Shown here in pieces: positions 51,088 to 60,806 of a stretch of 64,000 bases of DNA. The notes beneath the pieces are model-generated. The model was not told the DNA's origin. It was given only the letters and a program-made list of their open reading frames with translations, and did not search any database. Source of the DNA: Ascoidea asiatica. Taxonomy: Eukaryota; Ascomycota; Saccharomycetes; Ascoideales; Ascoideaceae. Each line of letters starts with the position of its first letter. Position 1 is the first letter of the stretch. Both the position numbers and the translations under genes were made by a program. Location of the stretch: contig BCKQ01000013.1 of assembly GCA_001600695.1 (NCBI GenBank), forward strand, positions 62,001 through 126,000, in the 5' to 3' direction.

Positions 51088-53685
51088 TCATTTTATATCT
51101 TTTGGATCAATCGAAACATCAATGTCATCAATTCTTTCATTATCCATTATTGCCTTGATGGCTTTACTCATAGCTTCCATATCTGTCATTAAACTAACAT
51201 GACCACGATCTGAAATGAATTTTCCTGCAATTGGAAATCCCTTTTTTTCTGGCATCAATGTCTTATAATAAACAACTCCATCCCCAATACCATACTTGAA
51301 ATCTCCATATTCACCTCTTTCTAATCCATTATATCCATCTTTCAACCAACACCCCCTTAACGTTGGCACTTGATCTCCATAAACAACTGCCAACGGAGGA
51401 TATTTATCTTTCAATTCGTCTTTATAATCCAATTCATTTAAAAATTTCTTGGTTCTTTTCAATGTTCTATCTAAATATTCATAAGATTCTTCAAATGTTA
51501 TAGGATATTGAATTTGATTTTCAATATCATTATCCAAATCGATACTATTATTATAATTATCATGATTAGGAAAACGCCCATTTTGGATATTATCGTAGTT
51601 TATACTATCCATTTGAATTCTATTATAATATATTTTTCTCTTGTTATTGTAATTCTCTTTATCAACTAACGGCGATAATTTGTATTTAACCCAGTTATCA
51701 ACATTAAAATAATCAACAATCAACTCTTCTTTTGTGTCTTTATCTGCGAAACATTTACCATCTAAGGGTAAAAACACATAACTCGATCTCATTAAAAAAT
51801 TGACCTGTGCACTTAAGATTTTATTATTTAACAATATTGAATCTCCATATCTCATTGGTCCTAGAATATTCGGACATGAACTAGGAACTCCTATATAAAT
51901 CAATCCTCTAATCAATTCAGGTTCTTTATTCAAAACATGATGGGCAATCAATCCTCCCATTGAATGAGCAAGTATGAGAATCCCTTTTCTTTTGGTGATT
52001 TCAAAATTGGTATTTGAATAAATTGTTTTTAGGAATCTTAATAATTTTTTCGAATTTAAATCACTTGATAATCTCCAATCATAACCAAATTCCCAAACTT
52101 TTGATTTATTTAGATTAGTTAGCTTTTTGATTAATTTTCGACTTATATCAATTGGTCCAATATGTGTCAACATACTACTTGAATAAACTAAATTTTCATC
52201 CATTTCTATTTCATCACTATCTTTTGGTCCAATAATTAAATTGATTTTAGTTAAATTGAATCCTGCTTTCAATGGAATCCATAATCTTCTATTATTTGAT
52301 TTATTTCGTAAAATACTACCTCTATAACCACCTAAAATAACTATATCCCCATTCAAATTATCAAAAATGGAATCAATTTCCTCAAATGAATTTAAAATAT
52401 TCGGTGTTAATAATTTCTTAACAGCTCTAAATCTAGTATTATCTTGCTTATTAACATCTTTGAATAAAATTTGTTCCTCAAATGTTGAAATACTTTCTTG
52501 TCTTTTTAATTTTAGTTTAATTTCTTCTTTTACATTTGGTTCATTGGTGTAATTATTATGAGGGGTAGTAGTAGTAGCAGTAGCAGTAGTAGTAGCATTA
52601 TTACTACCAGCATGTTTGAGTGGTGAAGATAATGGAGATGAGGATAATTTATTTGTAAAGGAATTTAAAGGATTGGCAAAAGGCAAAGAAAATGAAAATA
52701 TTTTATGAGATTCTAAAGTTAATAATTTTTTATTATTAGTATAATAATTTTTAAATTTATTTGTTAAATTTATTGAAGATATGGATGATAATGAAGGTAA
52801 TGAAGGTAATGAGGATAAAGAATTGGCTGAAATTGAGGATATTGATTTTTTATGGGATCTATTCATGAACGATTTCAAATCAAAATTGAAGTTTTTACTT
52901 TTGTTATTGTTATTGTTATTGTTAACTTCAGTTTTTGATTTTAGTTTTAGAATTTTTATATTTTTATTATTTTGAGTAGGTTTGAAATTGGGTTCTGTTG
53001 AAGATTGTTTGATTGTTGTTTTCTTGAAAGTTTTATTATTTTGGTTATCATTATTGATTTGATTGACCTCATTAACCTGGCTAGCATTATTAACTTCGGT
53101 ATCTTCTATATCTTTTATATCTTTTATATCTTTTATGTCTTCTATATCTTGATCATTTTGAATGATTTTTTGGGATTCATGAACCGAACAACCACCTATT
53201 ATTGAAGAAGCAGTACTTCTATCAATAGTTTTGGTATTTGAAGTATCCAAATATTGATTATAATCTTGAATAGAATCAGTTTCTTCATCTGCTTCTGCTT
53301 CTATTTCTTCTTCTTCTTCTCTGTCCTGTTCATTTTCTTCTTCATATTCTCCTTCTTCGTCTTGATTTATAATCTTATTGTTATTGTTATTGTTATTGTT
53401 GTCAATTGCCGATTTATTGAGAGATTTACTTGAAGATAGTGTTGAAAGGGATAAATTTGAACCAGAAGATAATAAATCATTTATATTACTTGGATTCAAA
53501 GTAACTGGACTCATTGGAAGAGAAACAGGCGATTTAATAGAACCATTCATTTGATCCAATTGATCTAAATGATCCAATCCATCCGATTGATATGATTGAT
53601 TTCTTGGTGTAGAATCATTGGAATCGATTATTGGACTTATTGGAGGAGTACCAGAATGATTATAGTTTTTTACATTAGGAACCAT
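51088..53685 (-). CDS. Lipase-like alpha/beta serine hydrolase, intact copy
   Basis: The 865-aa protein has a long low-complexity N-terminus (about 1-445; Asn and acidic runs, an EDIKDIKDIKD repeat, Ser-rich blocks) and a C-terminal alpha/beta-hydrolase domain. The domain starts at GDIVILGGYRGS. The nucleophile elbow is LAHSMGGL with S575. D771 (VVYGDQVPT) and H829 (DRGHVSLM) are plausible triad partners. The surrounding FEFGYDWRLS-like WEFGYDWRLS and the GVPSSCPNILGPMR block place it near the LCAT/lipase-like hydrolases of fungi. The substrate is unknown; an ester lipid is likely. No signal peptide or clear membrane segment is visible. A frameshifted second copy lies at 25673-28268. Confidence 0.88.
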   Translation of the reverse strand: MVPNVKNYNHSGTPPISPIIDSNDSTPRNQSYQSDGLDHLDQLDQMNGSIKSPVSLPMSPVTLNPSNINDLLSSGSNLSLSTLSSSKSLNKSAIDNNNNNNNNKIINQDEEGEYEEENEQDREEEEEIEAEADEETDSIQDYNQYLDTSNTKTIDRSTASSIIGGCSVHESQKIIQNDQDIEDIKDIKDIKDIEDTEVNNASQVNEVNQINNDNQNNKTFKKTTIKQSSTEPNFKPTQNNKNIKILKLKSKTEVNNNNNNNKSKNFNFDLKSFMNRSHKKSISSISANSLSSLPSLPSLSSISSINLTNKFKNYYTNNKKLLTLESHKIFSFSLPFANPLNSFTNKLSSSPLSSPLKHAGSNNATTTATATTTTPHNNYTNEPNVKEEIKLKLKRQESISTFEEQILFKDVNKQDNTRFRAVKKLLTPNILNSFEEIDSIFDNLNGDIVILGGYRGSILRNKSNNRRLWIPLKAGFNLTKINLIIGPKDSDEIEMDENLVYSSSMLTHIGPIDISRKLIKKLTNLNKSKVWEFGYDWRLSSDLNSKKLLRFLKTIYSNTNFEITKRKGILILAHSMGGLIAHHVLNKEPELIRGLIYIGVPSSCPNILGPMRYGDSILLNNKILSAQVNFLMRSSYVFLPLDGKCFADKDTKEELIVDYFNVDNWVKYKLSPLVDKENYNNKRKIYYNRIQMDSINYDNIQNGRFPNHDNYNNSIDLDNDIENQIQYPITFEESYEYLDRTLKRTKKFLNELDYKDELKDKYPPLAVVYGDQVPTLRGCWLKDGYNGLERGEYGDFKYGIGDGVVYYKTLMPEKKGFPIAGKFISDRGHVSLMTDMEAMSKAIKAIMDNERIDDIDVSIDPKDIK

Positions 53686-54781
53686 TTTAGATATTTACAA
53701 ATTAGTTTTTTCAAATTATGTACAGAACTCAATGATATTTACAGGAAATTGAGAAGAATTTATACGATATATTCATATATAAAATAGAATAGGAATATGA
53801 AATAATAGGAGGAATTGTTGGAAACAATCAGTATTTGGTCATTCTAAAGATTTCGTTTACTTTTCTTTTCAGTAAGTTAATAGATCGTTTTTTTTCTCAG
53901 ATGAATTGTAAGAATATTATGATATGAATTAGCTAATAACTGGGTAATAATTTGCTTAAACTTCAATTCTTGTGCCTTTAATAAAAAAAATAGATTTATT
54001 TTTGAAAACATTGAGATCAGTGCAAGTTCAGCAGCTTCAACGGCAGAAAAAAAAGCTTGTTTGCAGTTCAAGCTCAGAATTTAGGATTGTTCGGAACTGG
54101 CGTGAAGGTAGAAAAGCGCGGGACTAGGCAGGATAAAAAGCAGGCCTCGCTTCGGAACCACAAAAAACAACAATAATCCCGATGAAGGGGCAAAGGTGCT
54201 GAAAATTAGGGACAATTATATCAGTGCATGAGACATTTGGGTGGGGATTCCAGGAAGCACATTTTGATAGTGCACATGAAACTACTTCATTTAAAATGTT
54301 TATAAAATAAGCCCACATTATGCTAAATTATTACTAATCGTGTCACATGATGCTACGTAATTGTCTAAATGCTTATTTTTACGCCACCACTGCCACAACT
54401 TCTACTGCCACTCCCATTTGTTCACCCTTTATGGGGCTGTAGGGCTTTTTTTGTCTGCGATGACTCCAAAAATTGGTGACGAGAAATTCGGCAAGTGATG
54501 TAAACGATACTGTAAAGTATGAGTATGATTGGAATATCAATGGAATATTGAAGCGATAATATTTGATTTAGGTGAAGGATAACTGAAAAAAAATATACTC
54601 AAAGGTAAACTGAAGATTTTATGAATTGACTCATAATTAATATAACGTGAGATTTAAACTAAGAAAAATATCCATAAACTTATTATTTAATCTAATAAGA
54701 AAAAGTATATAACGTTAATAATAATAATAAATAATATAGTAGAATAAAATAATAATATAATAAGGAACAACATATAGAAAA
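53686..54781. other. Promoter region between the hydrolase and PDX3, crossing the outer right breakpoint
   Basis: Up to 54262 this duplicates 25096-25672. Beyond it the DNA is unique, with GTGTCACATGATG near 54341 and a GC-richer patch to about 54490, then AT-rich PDX3 leader. No ATG-initiated gene is supported. Confidence 0.55.
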
Positions 54782-55519
54782 ATGACTACGGATATAAATT
54801 CAAGTAATAAAAAGGACGATTCCAAATTGGAAGAAGAAAATAAGGAAGAAAAACCTTTAGTATTTGCACCAAAAACTTATCAATATAATAAAGGGGAATT
54901 GAAAATTGAAGAAGTTTCCAAAGATCCAATTAAACAATTTCAAAAATGGTTTGAAGAAGCTTTAATATCTTCAAATGAACCAATTCCAGAAGCTGTAACT
55001 TTTTCAACAGCAAGTTTACCTTCAGGTAGAGTTTCTTCAAGAACTTTATTATTTAAACAATTAGATCATAAAGGATTTATAATTTTTTCAAATTGGGATA
55101 ATTCTAAAAAAAAAAATGATATTATGACAAATTCATTTGCATCAATGAATTTTTTTTGGAAAAATTTACAAAGAACAGTAAGAGTTGAAGGTAAATGCGA
55201 GTTTATAAACAAAGAGTTGAATTTTAACTATTTTAAAACAAGACCAAGAGGTTCAAAAATTGGTGCTTGGTCAAGCCCTCAAAGTCAAATTATACCAAAT
55301 AAAGAATTTTTAAATAATTTAGTTGAGAAAAATACTGAAAAATTTAAAAATTTAAAAGATGATGAAATTCCATGTCCTGATTATTGGGGTGGTATTAGAT
55401 TAGTTCCTTTAGAAATTGAATTTTGGCAAGGTGGTTCAAGTCGTTTACATGATAGAATTACTTATAGAAGAGATTCAATTGATGATAAAAATTGGAAAAT
55501 ATATAGAATTGCTCCATAA
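54782..55519 (+). CDS. PDX3: Pyridoxamine/pyridoxine 5'-phosphate oxidase
   Basis: The 245-aa FMN enzyme oxidises PNP and PMP to pyridoxal 5'-phosphate, the last step of vitamin B6 synthesis and salvage. The core shows DPIKQFQKWFEEA, the FMN-binding GRVSSRTLLFK (R83, R87), FFWKNLQRTVRVEG, the RPRGSKIGAWSSPQSQ loop (154-169) and the C-terminal PNPOx signature FWQGGSSRLHDRITYRR ending in IYRIAP. Length is close to S. cerevisiae Pdx3 (228 aa). The start is the first ATG. Its product PLP is the cofactor of the aminotransferase at 12733. Confidence 0.96.
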   Translation: MTTDINSSNKKDDSKLEEENKEEKPLVFAPKTYQYNKGELKIEEVSKDPIKQFQKWFEEALISSNEPIPEAVTFSTASLPSGRVSSRTLLFKQLDHKGFIIFSNWDNSKKKNDIMTNSFASMNFFWKNLQRTVRVEGKCEFINKELNFNYFKTRPRGSKIGAWSSPQSQIIPNKEFLNNLVEKNTEKFKNLKDDEIPCPDYWGGIRLVPLEIEFWQGGSSRLHDRITYRRDSIDDKNWKIYRIAP

Positions 55520-55903
55520 TTCCTACTTTACTTTAATTTCATTTTTTTTAATTTTATTTATATATAATTTTATGCTTCAAATTTCTTTTTATCATTACTC
55601 ATCTCTATACAATCAATAAATCACTAAACCTTTTCATGAATTACCTTTTATTCTTCAATTTTCTATATTCTTACTTCCATTTTTTCTTTAACCTTTATTT
55701 CTATTAGATTTGGAAAAAATCCAAAACAATCACGTGTTGTTATTCTGAATACCAAAAACTTTAATATTCTCTTTGATATAATCAAAACAATGATTAAAAC
55801 CAGAATCAAAAGAAGGTCTATTTGATTCGTTTGAGGAATTCAATGAATTTAATAGATAATTCATTGAGTTGAAGTCCAATTGAAACAAAAGAAGAACAAA
55901 AAA
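55520..55903. other. Intergenic region PDX3 to next gene
   Basis: AT-rich, with an ATCACGTGTTG E-box near 55730. No gene was found. Confidence 0.5.
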
Positions 55904-58006
55904 ATGTCATTTAGTGGAGATTTAATTCATGTTTCTCCTTTAGATATAAATTTACCAATATCGCAAAGTAATTCTTCAAATTTATTAATAAACTCAAATT
56001 CAAATTCAAATTCAACAATAATTGATGTGGCGCTTAATAATATTGATAATCATATAAATAGTAATATTAGCAGTTATAATAACAACAACAACAACAACAT
56101 CATTACCAATGATAACAATAACCTAATAGCAAAGAAAAAGCAATTAAAAAGAAATTCTAAAACTTATTCAAATGATAATAATTCAAATTCATTTAATTTA
56201 AATAAAATATCTCCAAGAAAATCAAAATCAATGGATCTATCTTTTATGTTAAATGATTCAATAAATAATAACATAGAGAGAGATTCTAAAATTATAAAAG
56301 TTAAAAGAAAAGATCAAATTAATTCATTTAATACTTTAGATCCAAATTCAACTATAAAAATTCCATCAATATCTGATAATAATAATAATATTCATAGTAA
56401 TTCTATTGATAATACTATTGATAATTTTCAATTTGTTGAAAATGTTTCAGAAAGATTAAAAAGATCAGTTAAAAGAAAAACTTCATATTTTAATGAAGAT
56501 GATAATAATTTCATAATGGAAAATATTGAAAAAAAAGATAAAAAAGATAAAAAATTAAAAAATAAGATTCCAAAACATTCAAAAATTTCAAAATCAAAAA
56601 AAGATAAAAAAACAAGATCAATTACTTCAAATGATGATTATAAAACTTCGAAAAATAAAAGACCTCATGGTAGATCCTCAAAATCCGACAGTTTAATTAT
56701 CGATATTTATAAAGAGATTGATGATGAATTTGATAATTTTAATAATGAAGATAATTATAGAAATTCTCATGAAGATATTAAACAGATTGATAAGAATAAT
56801 AATAGTCAATCAAGTAATAAAGAAACTTTACCAACAACAAAAGATACAAATTTTAATACTTCTTTTTTAACAAAAAGTGATTTAACAAACAATACTTCAA
56901 TAATTTCAAATAATTCAAATAATAATAATCATCACCATATAACTAAAGATGATTTAATGGCTTTAAAAGAACTATCAATACCCGATCATTCTCATTCTAT
57001 TATTAATAATAATGATGATAATAATACTACAAGCATTAATGAAGAGAATACAGATATAATAGATATAGATGAATTAAAAACTCCAAAAAATCATAAAATT
57101 CATTCAATTGAAACTGAAATTATTGATATTGATGATGATGATATTGAATTTATCTCAAAATTGAATAGAAAAAATATTATTAATATAAAAAGTTCTCCAA
57201 ATGATTTAATTAAAGAAAACTCAACAACTACTCATATAAATGAACTTGAAAATGAAAATGAAAATGAAATAAGTGGTAAAAAATCAGATTCAAGATTAAA
57301 TTCTAAATCAAAAAATAAATCATCAAAATCAAAATTAAAAACAAAAACAAATTCTAAGTCTAAATCTAAATCTAAAAAAAGTCAGAAACAAACATATCAA
57401 AGTCCAGAGATGATTGATGCAGATGATTTAGAATCTGAAGAAGAAGCAGAAAAACTTGAAATACAGCAGGAAATACTTAGAAAAAAATTGTTAGAAGATT
57501 CTTTAAAAGATGAAAGTCACCATGATAATAAAAAAAATAATAAAAATCATTCAATTAATATTTTTGAAAATGAAAAACTGATAAAGGTTAAAATTCACAT
57601 TGATCCAATAAAATTATCACAAGTTTCGTTAAATAATAAATCTATAGAAGAAAAATCAAATACTAATACAAAAATAAAGAAAAATGAAAATAATATTAAT
57701 AAGAATTCATTAAATTCTATAGAAAACGATATGGAGTTAAAAAAAAATGAATTAAGAAATAGCAGTAGCAAAGAAATTAAAGATTTAAAAAAAGGAAAAC
57801 CAATTGAAAACCAAACAAAAGAAATTAAAACAAAAGAAAATGAAAATATAGATACTAATATTGATAAACCAAAAAGAAAATTAAAAGTTAAAAGAGTTGA
57901 AAAAAAATTAAGTGAACTTTGTAAATCTAAACCATATAGAGTAGGATTATCAAAAAGAGCAAGAATTCAACATTTACATAGTTATTTGGGTAATAAAAAA
58001 TTATAA
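55904..58006 (+). CDS. Disordered nuclear-type protein with RAD51AP1-like C-terminal motif and SUMO-interacting-like motifs
   Basis: The 700-aa protein starts at the ATG at 55904; the open frame extends eight codons further only through a TTG. Most of it is disordered: Asn/Ser runs, Lys-rich clusters that could act as NLS, and acidic stretches. Two hydrophobic-acidic pieces, TDIIDIDELKTP and EIIDIDDDDIEFI, look like SUMO-interacting motifs. The last 20 residues read KPYRVGLSKRARIQHLHSYL. This matches the pattern R-x-G-L-S-K/R-x-A-R-x-x-x-L-H of the RAD51-binding motif at the C-terminus of vertebrate RAD51AP1. A role in homologous recombination is therefore an inference. I know no named Saccharomyces orthologue. 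Confidence 0.75.
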   Translation: MSFSGDLIHVSPLDINLPISQSNSSNLLINSNSNSNSTIIDVALNNIDNHINSNISSYNNNNNNNIITNDNNNLIAKKKQLKRNSKTYSNDNNSNSFNLNKISPRKSKSMDLSFMLNDSINNNIERDSKIIKVKRKDQINSFNTLDPNSTIKIPSISDNNNNIHSNSIDNTIDNFQFVENVSERLKRSVKRKTSYFNEDDNNFIMENIEKKDKKDKKLKNKIPKHSKISKSKKDKKTRSITSNDDYKTSKNKRPHGRSSKSDSLIIDIYKEIDDEFDNFNNEDNYRNSHEDIKQIDKNNNSQSSNKETLPTTKDTNFNTSFLTKSDLTNNTSIISNNSNNNNHHHITKDDLMALKELSIPDHSHSIINNNDDNNTTSINEENTDIIDIDELKTPKNHKIHSIETEIIDIDDDDIEFISKLNRKNIINIKSSPNDLIKENSTTTHINELENENENEISGKKSDSRLNSKSKNKSSKSKLKTKTNSKSKSKSKKSQKQTYQSPEMIDADDLESEEEAEKLEIQQEILRKKLLEDSLKDESHHDNKKNNKNHSINIFENEKLIKVKIHIDPIKLSQVSLNNKSIEEKSNTNTKIKKNENNINKNSLNSIENDMELKKNELRNSSSKEIKDLKKGKPIENQTKEIKTKENENIDTNIDKPKRKLKVKRVEKKLSELCKSKPYRVGLSKRARIQHLHSYLGNKKL

Positions 58007-58013
58007 ATGATAA

Positions 58014-59198
58014 TTAACAAATTGAAGTTATTGATAAACCAATTTTCCAATTATAACAACCAATAATTATAAAACTTATTAAAAAAGTAATAAAAATACT
58101 TAAAATACAATAAATATAAGCTTGAATAATATTTAAAGATAATAATTCATTAATAAAAGTTGAGACAGTTGATAATGAACCACAAAAACCATCAGATAAA
58201 GATTGAATAATTTGACAATTAATTAATTTATTATTAATTAAATTATAATTTTTAGATCTATTTAAAATTAAACATATTGATAATAAAGTAGTTGCAATTA
58301 AATTTGCTAAAAAAGTACCAAAATAATTAAAATTAAAATTTTTTTTATTAAATTTTGAATTTTTATTAAATTTTAAAGATAAATAATATCTTAATAAAGC
58401 ACCAAATGGAGTAAAAATACATGATAATGATACAGTTCTCCAATTTTTTTTAAAAATTGATAAAAATATAAATATAATTATAAATGAAATTCCAAGAATT
58501 TGAAAAATTATTTCAATGAATTTAATATTATTATTTATCTTATTAATAATTTTTTTATTAATATTTCTTTTCAAAATAAGATTATTAATAAATTCAATTG
58601 ATAATTGTTTACCAAATAAAAATGCAGAAATAGATAAAGATAATTGAGATATAATAATCAAAATAAATTGTAAAAGACCATAAACAACATTTGGGTAATT
58701 AAAATAATTATTATTATTAATATTAATTGTATAAGATACAGATTCTAAGATCATTGAAGAAAATGAAGAAAATGAACCACAATATGCAGTTGTTAAACCT
58801 AGTTTAATCAAATCTAAATCAAAAGAAAGTTTTTCATTATTATTATTATTATTATTATTATTTTTAACATCGTCTATATTTATTTCATTTTCATTTTCAG
58901 TTTCATGATCAACTTCATTATTAATATCATTATCAATATTCTGATCAATATTATTATTTAAATCAATTGAATAATTTAAATTCTTAAATAGACCCATAAA
59001 AAAACAAGAAGTAAAATTTGACCAAATTATTCCAGGTAAATAAACTCCATTAAAATCAGTTAAATATTTCAAACCAATTCTAGATAAAGTACCAAGAATT
59101 GAAAAAAAGCAAAAAATTAAAATAATTTTAAAATTTGATAAAATATTTTTATTAAATTCATTTTTATTTTTAATTTTAGTAGATTTTGAAAAAATCAT
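58014..59198 (-). CDS. FEX1: Fluoride exporter, fused-dimer CrcB/FEX type
   Basis: The 394-aa plasma-membrane protein expels fluoride. As in other eukaryotic FEX proteins, two CrcB units are joined. Unit 1 has GTLSRIGLKY (36-45), WSNFTSCFFMG and the signature YCGSFSSFSS (139-148). Unit 2 has GALLRYYLSL (266-275), YFGTFLANLIAT and the signature FCGSLSTVST (338-347). A long Asn/Asp/Glu loop (75-122) interrupts unit 1. S. cerevisiae FEX is 375 aa. The gene is convergent with the previous one, with only 7 bp between the stop codons. Confidence 0.95.
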   Translation of the reverse strand: MIFSKSTKIKNKNEFNKNILSNFKIILIFCFFSILGTLSRIGLKYLTDFNGVYLPGIIWSNFTSCFFMGLFKNLNYSIDLNNNIDQNIDNDINNEVDHETENENEINIDDVKNNNNNNNNNEKLSFDLDLIKLGLTTAYCGSFSSFSSMILESVSYTININNNNYFNYPNVVYGLLQFILIIISQLSLSISAFLFGKQLSIEFINNLILKRNINKKIINKINNNIKFIEIIFQILGISFIIIFIFLSIFKKNWRTVSLSCIFTPFGALLRYYLSLKFNKNSKFNKKNFNFNYFGTFLANLIATTLLSICLILNRSKNYNLINNKLINCQIIQSLSDGFCGSLSTVSTFINELLSLNIIQAYIYCILSIFITFLISFIIIGCYNWKIGLSITSIC

Positions 59199-60033
59199 TT
59201 TATTAAAATATTCATTTAATTAGAAATTGAATAAAATAATTTGAAATTTTATTAGCAATAGATTGTCATGATTCAATTTGAATAAGCATAAACTGATATA
59301 AAAGAAAAGAATACTAAATATGATTATCTTGAAAATATCTTTAATGGTGATAAATAATTTGAAATAATCTATCAAAGCTAAAGGAAATAAATTTAATCAA
59401 TCATTTGAATAAACAAAAGAAGATTAAAAAAACATCAAACAAGTGCAAAAGAAGATTGAAATGAAAAAGGTCAAACTCGGAAATAAAAACAAAATCGGAA
59501 TTAAAAAATCAAAATTTACCAAACAACGTGATGCTACAGTAACCAAATTTGCGGTACAGCTTTAAATCGAGGGTAAGCGTTTAAAACAAGTAATTTTTTA
59601 AACTAAATACGAGGGCTAACGGTCGGATCCATAATTTCCGAATTCAGCCAGAGATTACACAAAAGAAGCAGAAGCAGCAAAAGAAGCAGAAGAAGCAACA
59701 AAAACACCACCAACAACAAGAAGCAACAACCAAAAACAAACAAGAGAAGAAGCAACAGCAAGAGCAATGAGGAAAAAAGAAAAGAGCAAGAAGAAACAAT
59801 GCCAAAAGAAAGAAAGTCTCTGCCTCTCCAGAAACAAGAAATGCATTTCCAATCCTTTTTTCTCTTGTTTTCCTCTTTTCTTCTTCTTTCCAACAATGGT
59901 TCTGCTGCTTTTGATGTCTTTGATTACTTTGATGTCTTTGATGTCTTTGATGACTTTGTTTCTCTTAAGTCATTATCCACCGTAATATAACCAAATATCT
60001 AATTGATTTAAATCTAATAAGTTGAATATTAAA
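59199..60033. other. Intergenic region between divergent FEX and Rho-like genes
   Basis: AT-rich next to FEX, then a GCA/GAAGCA-type purine-rich simple repeat (59665-59770) and a GATGTCTTT minisatellite (about 59910-59955). Open frames here are repeat-driven and start at non-ATG codons. No gene was accepted. Confidence 0.55.
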
Positions 60034-60765
60034 ATGAATTTTGAAAAAAAATTGATATATTTTATTAATTTGATATTTAAATTTTATAAATTATTTAAAT
60101 TAAATTATTATAAAATTTATTATAAAAATAGATATCCAATTGATAGATTATTTGATAAAGTAATCAAAAGAAATAATATTTTATATTTCTTTTATTTACA
60201 ATTTAAATTAAAAATGTTTAAAAATTCATTTAATTATCCAAATAATGATAATAATAATGATCAAACTTTAGATAGTAATAATAATAATGATAATAATGAT
60301 AATAATGACAATAATAAAGAAAATTCTTCAAATAATTTTTTAGCTATACCTGCTGCAAGAGCTGCTGCAAATAATTCTTTATTAAATAAAAAACTTCAAG
60401 ATATTTCAAATCAAAATCTTTATAATTATAATAATTATCCTTCAAGATTAAATACAATATCATCCATTAAAACAATAAATAAAAATTTAAATAAAAATTT
60501 AAATAAAAATTTAAATAAAAATTCAAATTCCATTTATCATACTTGTAAATCACAAACAAATACCATTACAAGTACCAATACAAATACTATTAATAATATT
60601 AATACCAAATTATTATTAAAAAAAAAGAAAATAATTAATCATTCAAACAATTATTTGAATAATAATTCAAAAAATTATTCAGATTTAATAAATTTAAAAA
60701 AAATTAATATTATAATCTTAGGTGATAAAAATTGTGGAAAATCTTCTTTATTATTATCTTTTATC

Positions 60766-60806
<41 letters not shown>

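Larger units (their letters stand above)
49181..54262 (-). repeat. Right arm of 5.08-kb inverted duplication
   Basis: Reverse-complement copy of 25096-30175, two bases longer because it keeps the AT at 52281-52282 that the left arm lacks. It holds the intact hydrolase gene with 577 bp upstream, the two gene relics and the TIR element. The outer end lies about 520 bp upstream of PDX3. The inner end is about 555 bp past NUP2. Both hydrolase copies are transcribed toward the centre of the structure. Confidence 0.95.

Noticed and set aside
55880-55903. Eight extra N-terminal codons of the RAD51-motif protein
   Set aside because: The extension depends on a TTG start. The ATG at 55904 is the natural start.
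59603-59990. Several overlapping small ORFs between FEX and the Rho-like gene
   Set aside because: They arise from GAAGCA/GATGTCTTT simple repeats, and most lack ATG starts and family likeness.
60022-60033. Four extra N-terminal codons of the Rho-like protein
   Set aside because: The extension depends on a TTG start. ATG at 60034 is preferred.
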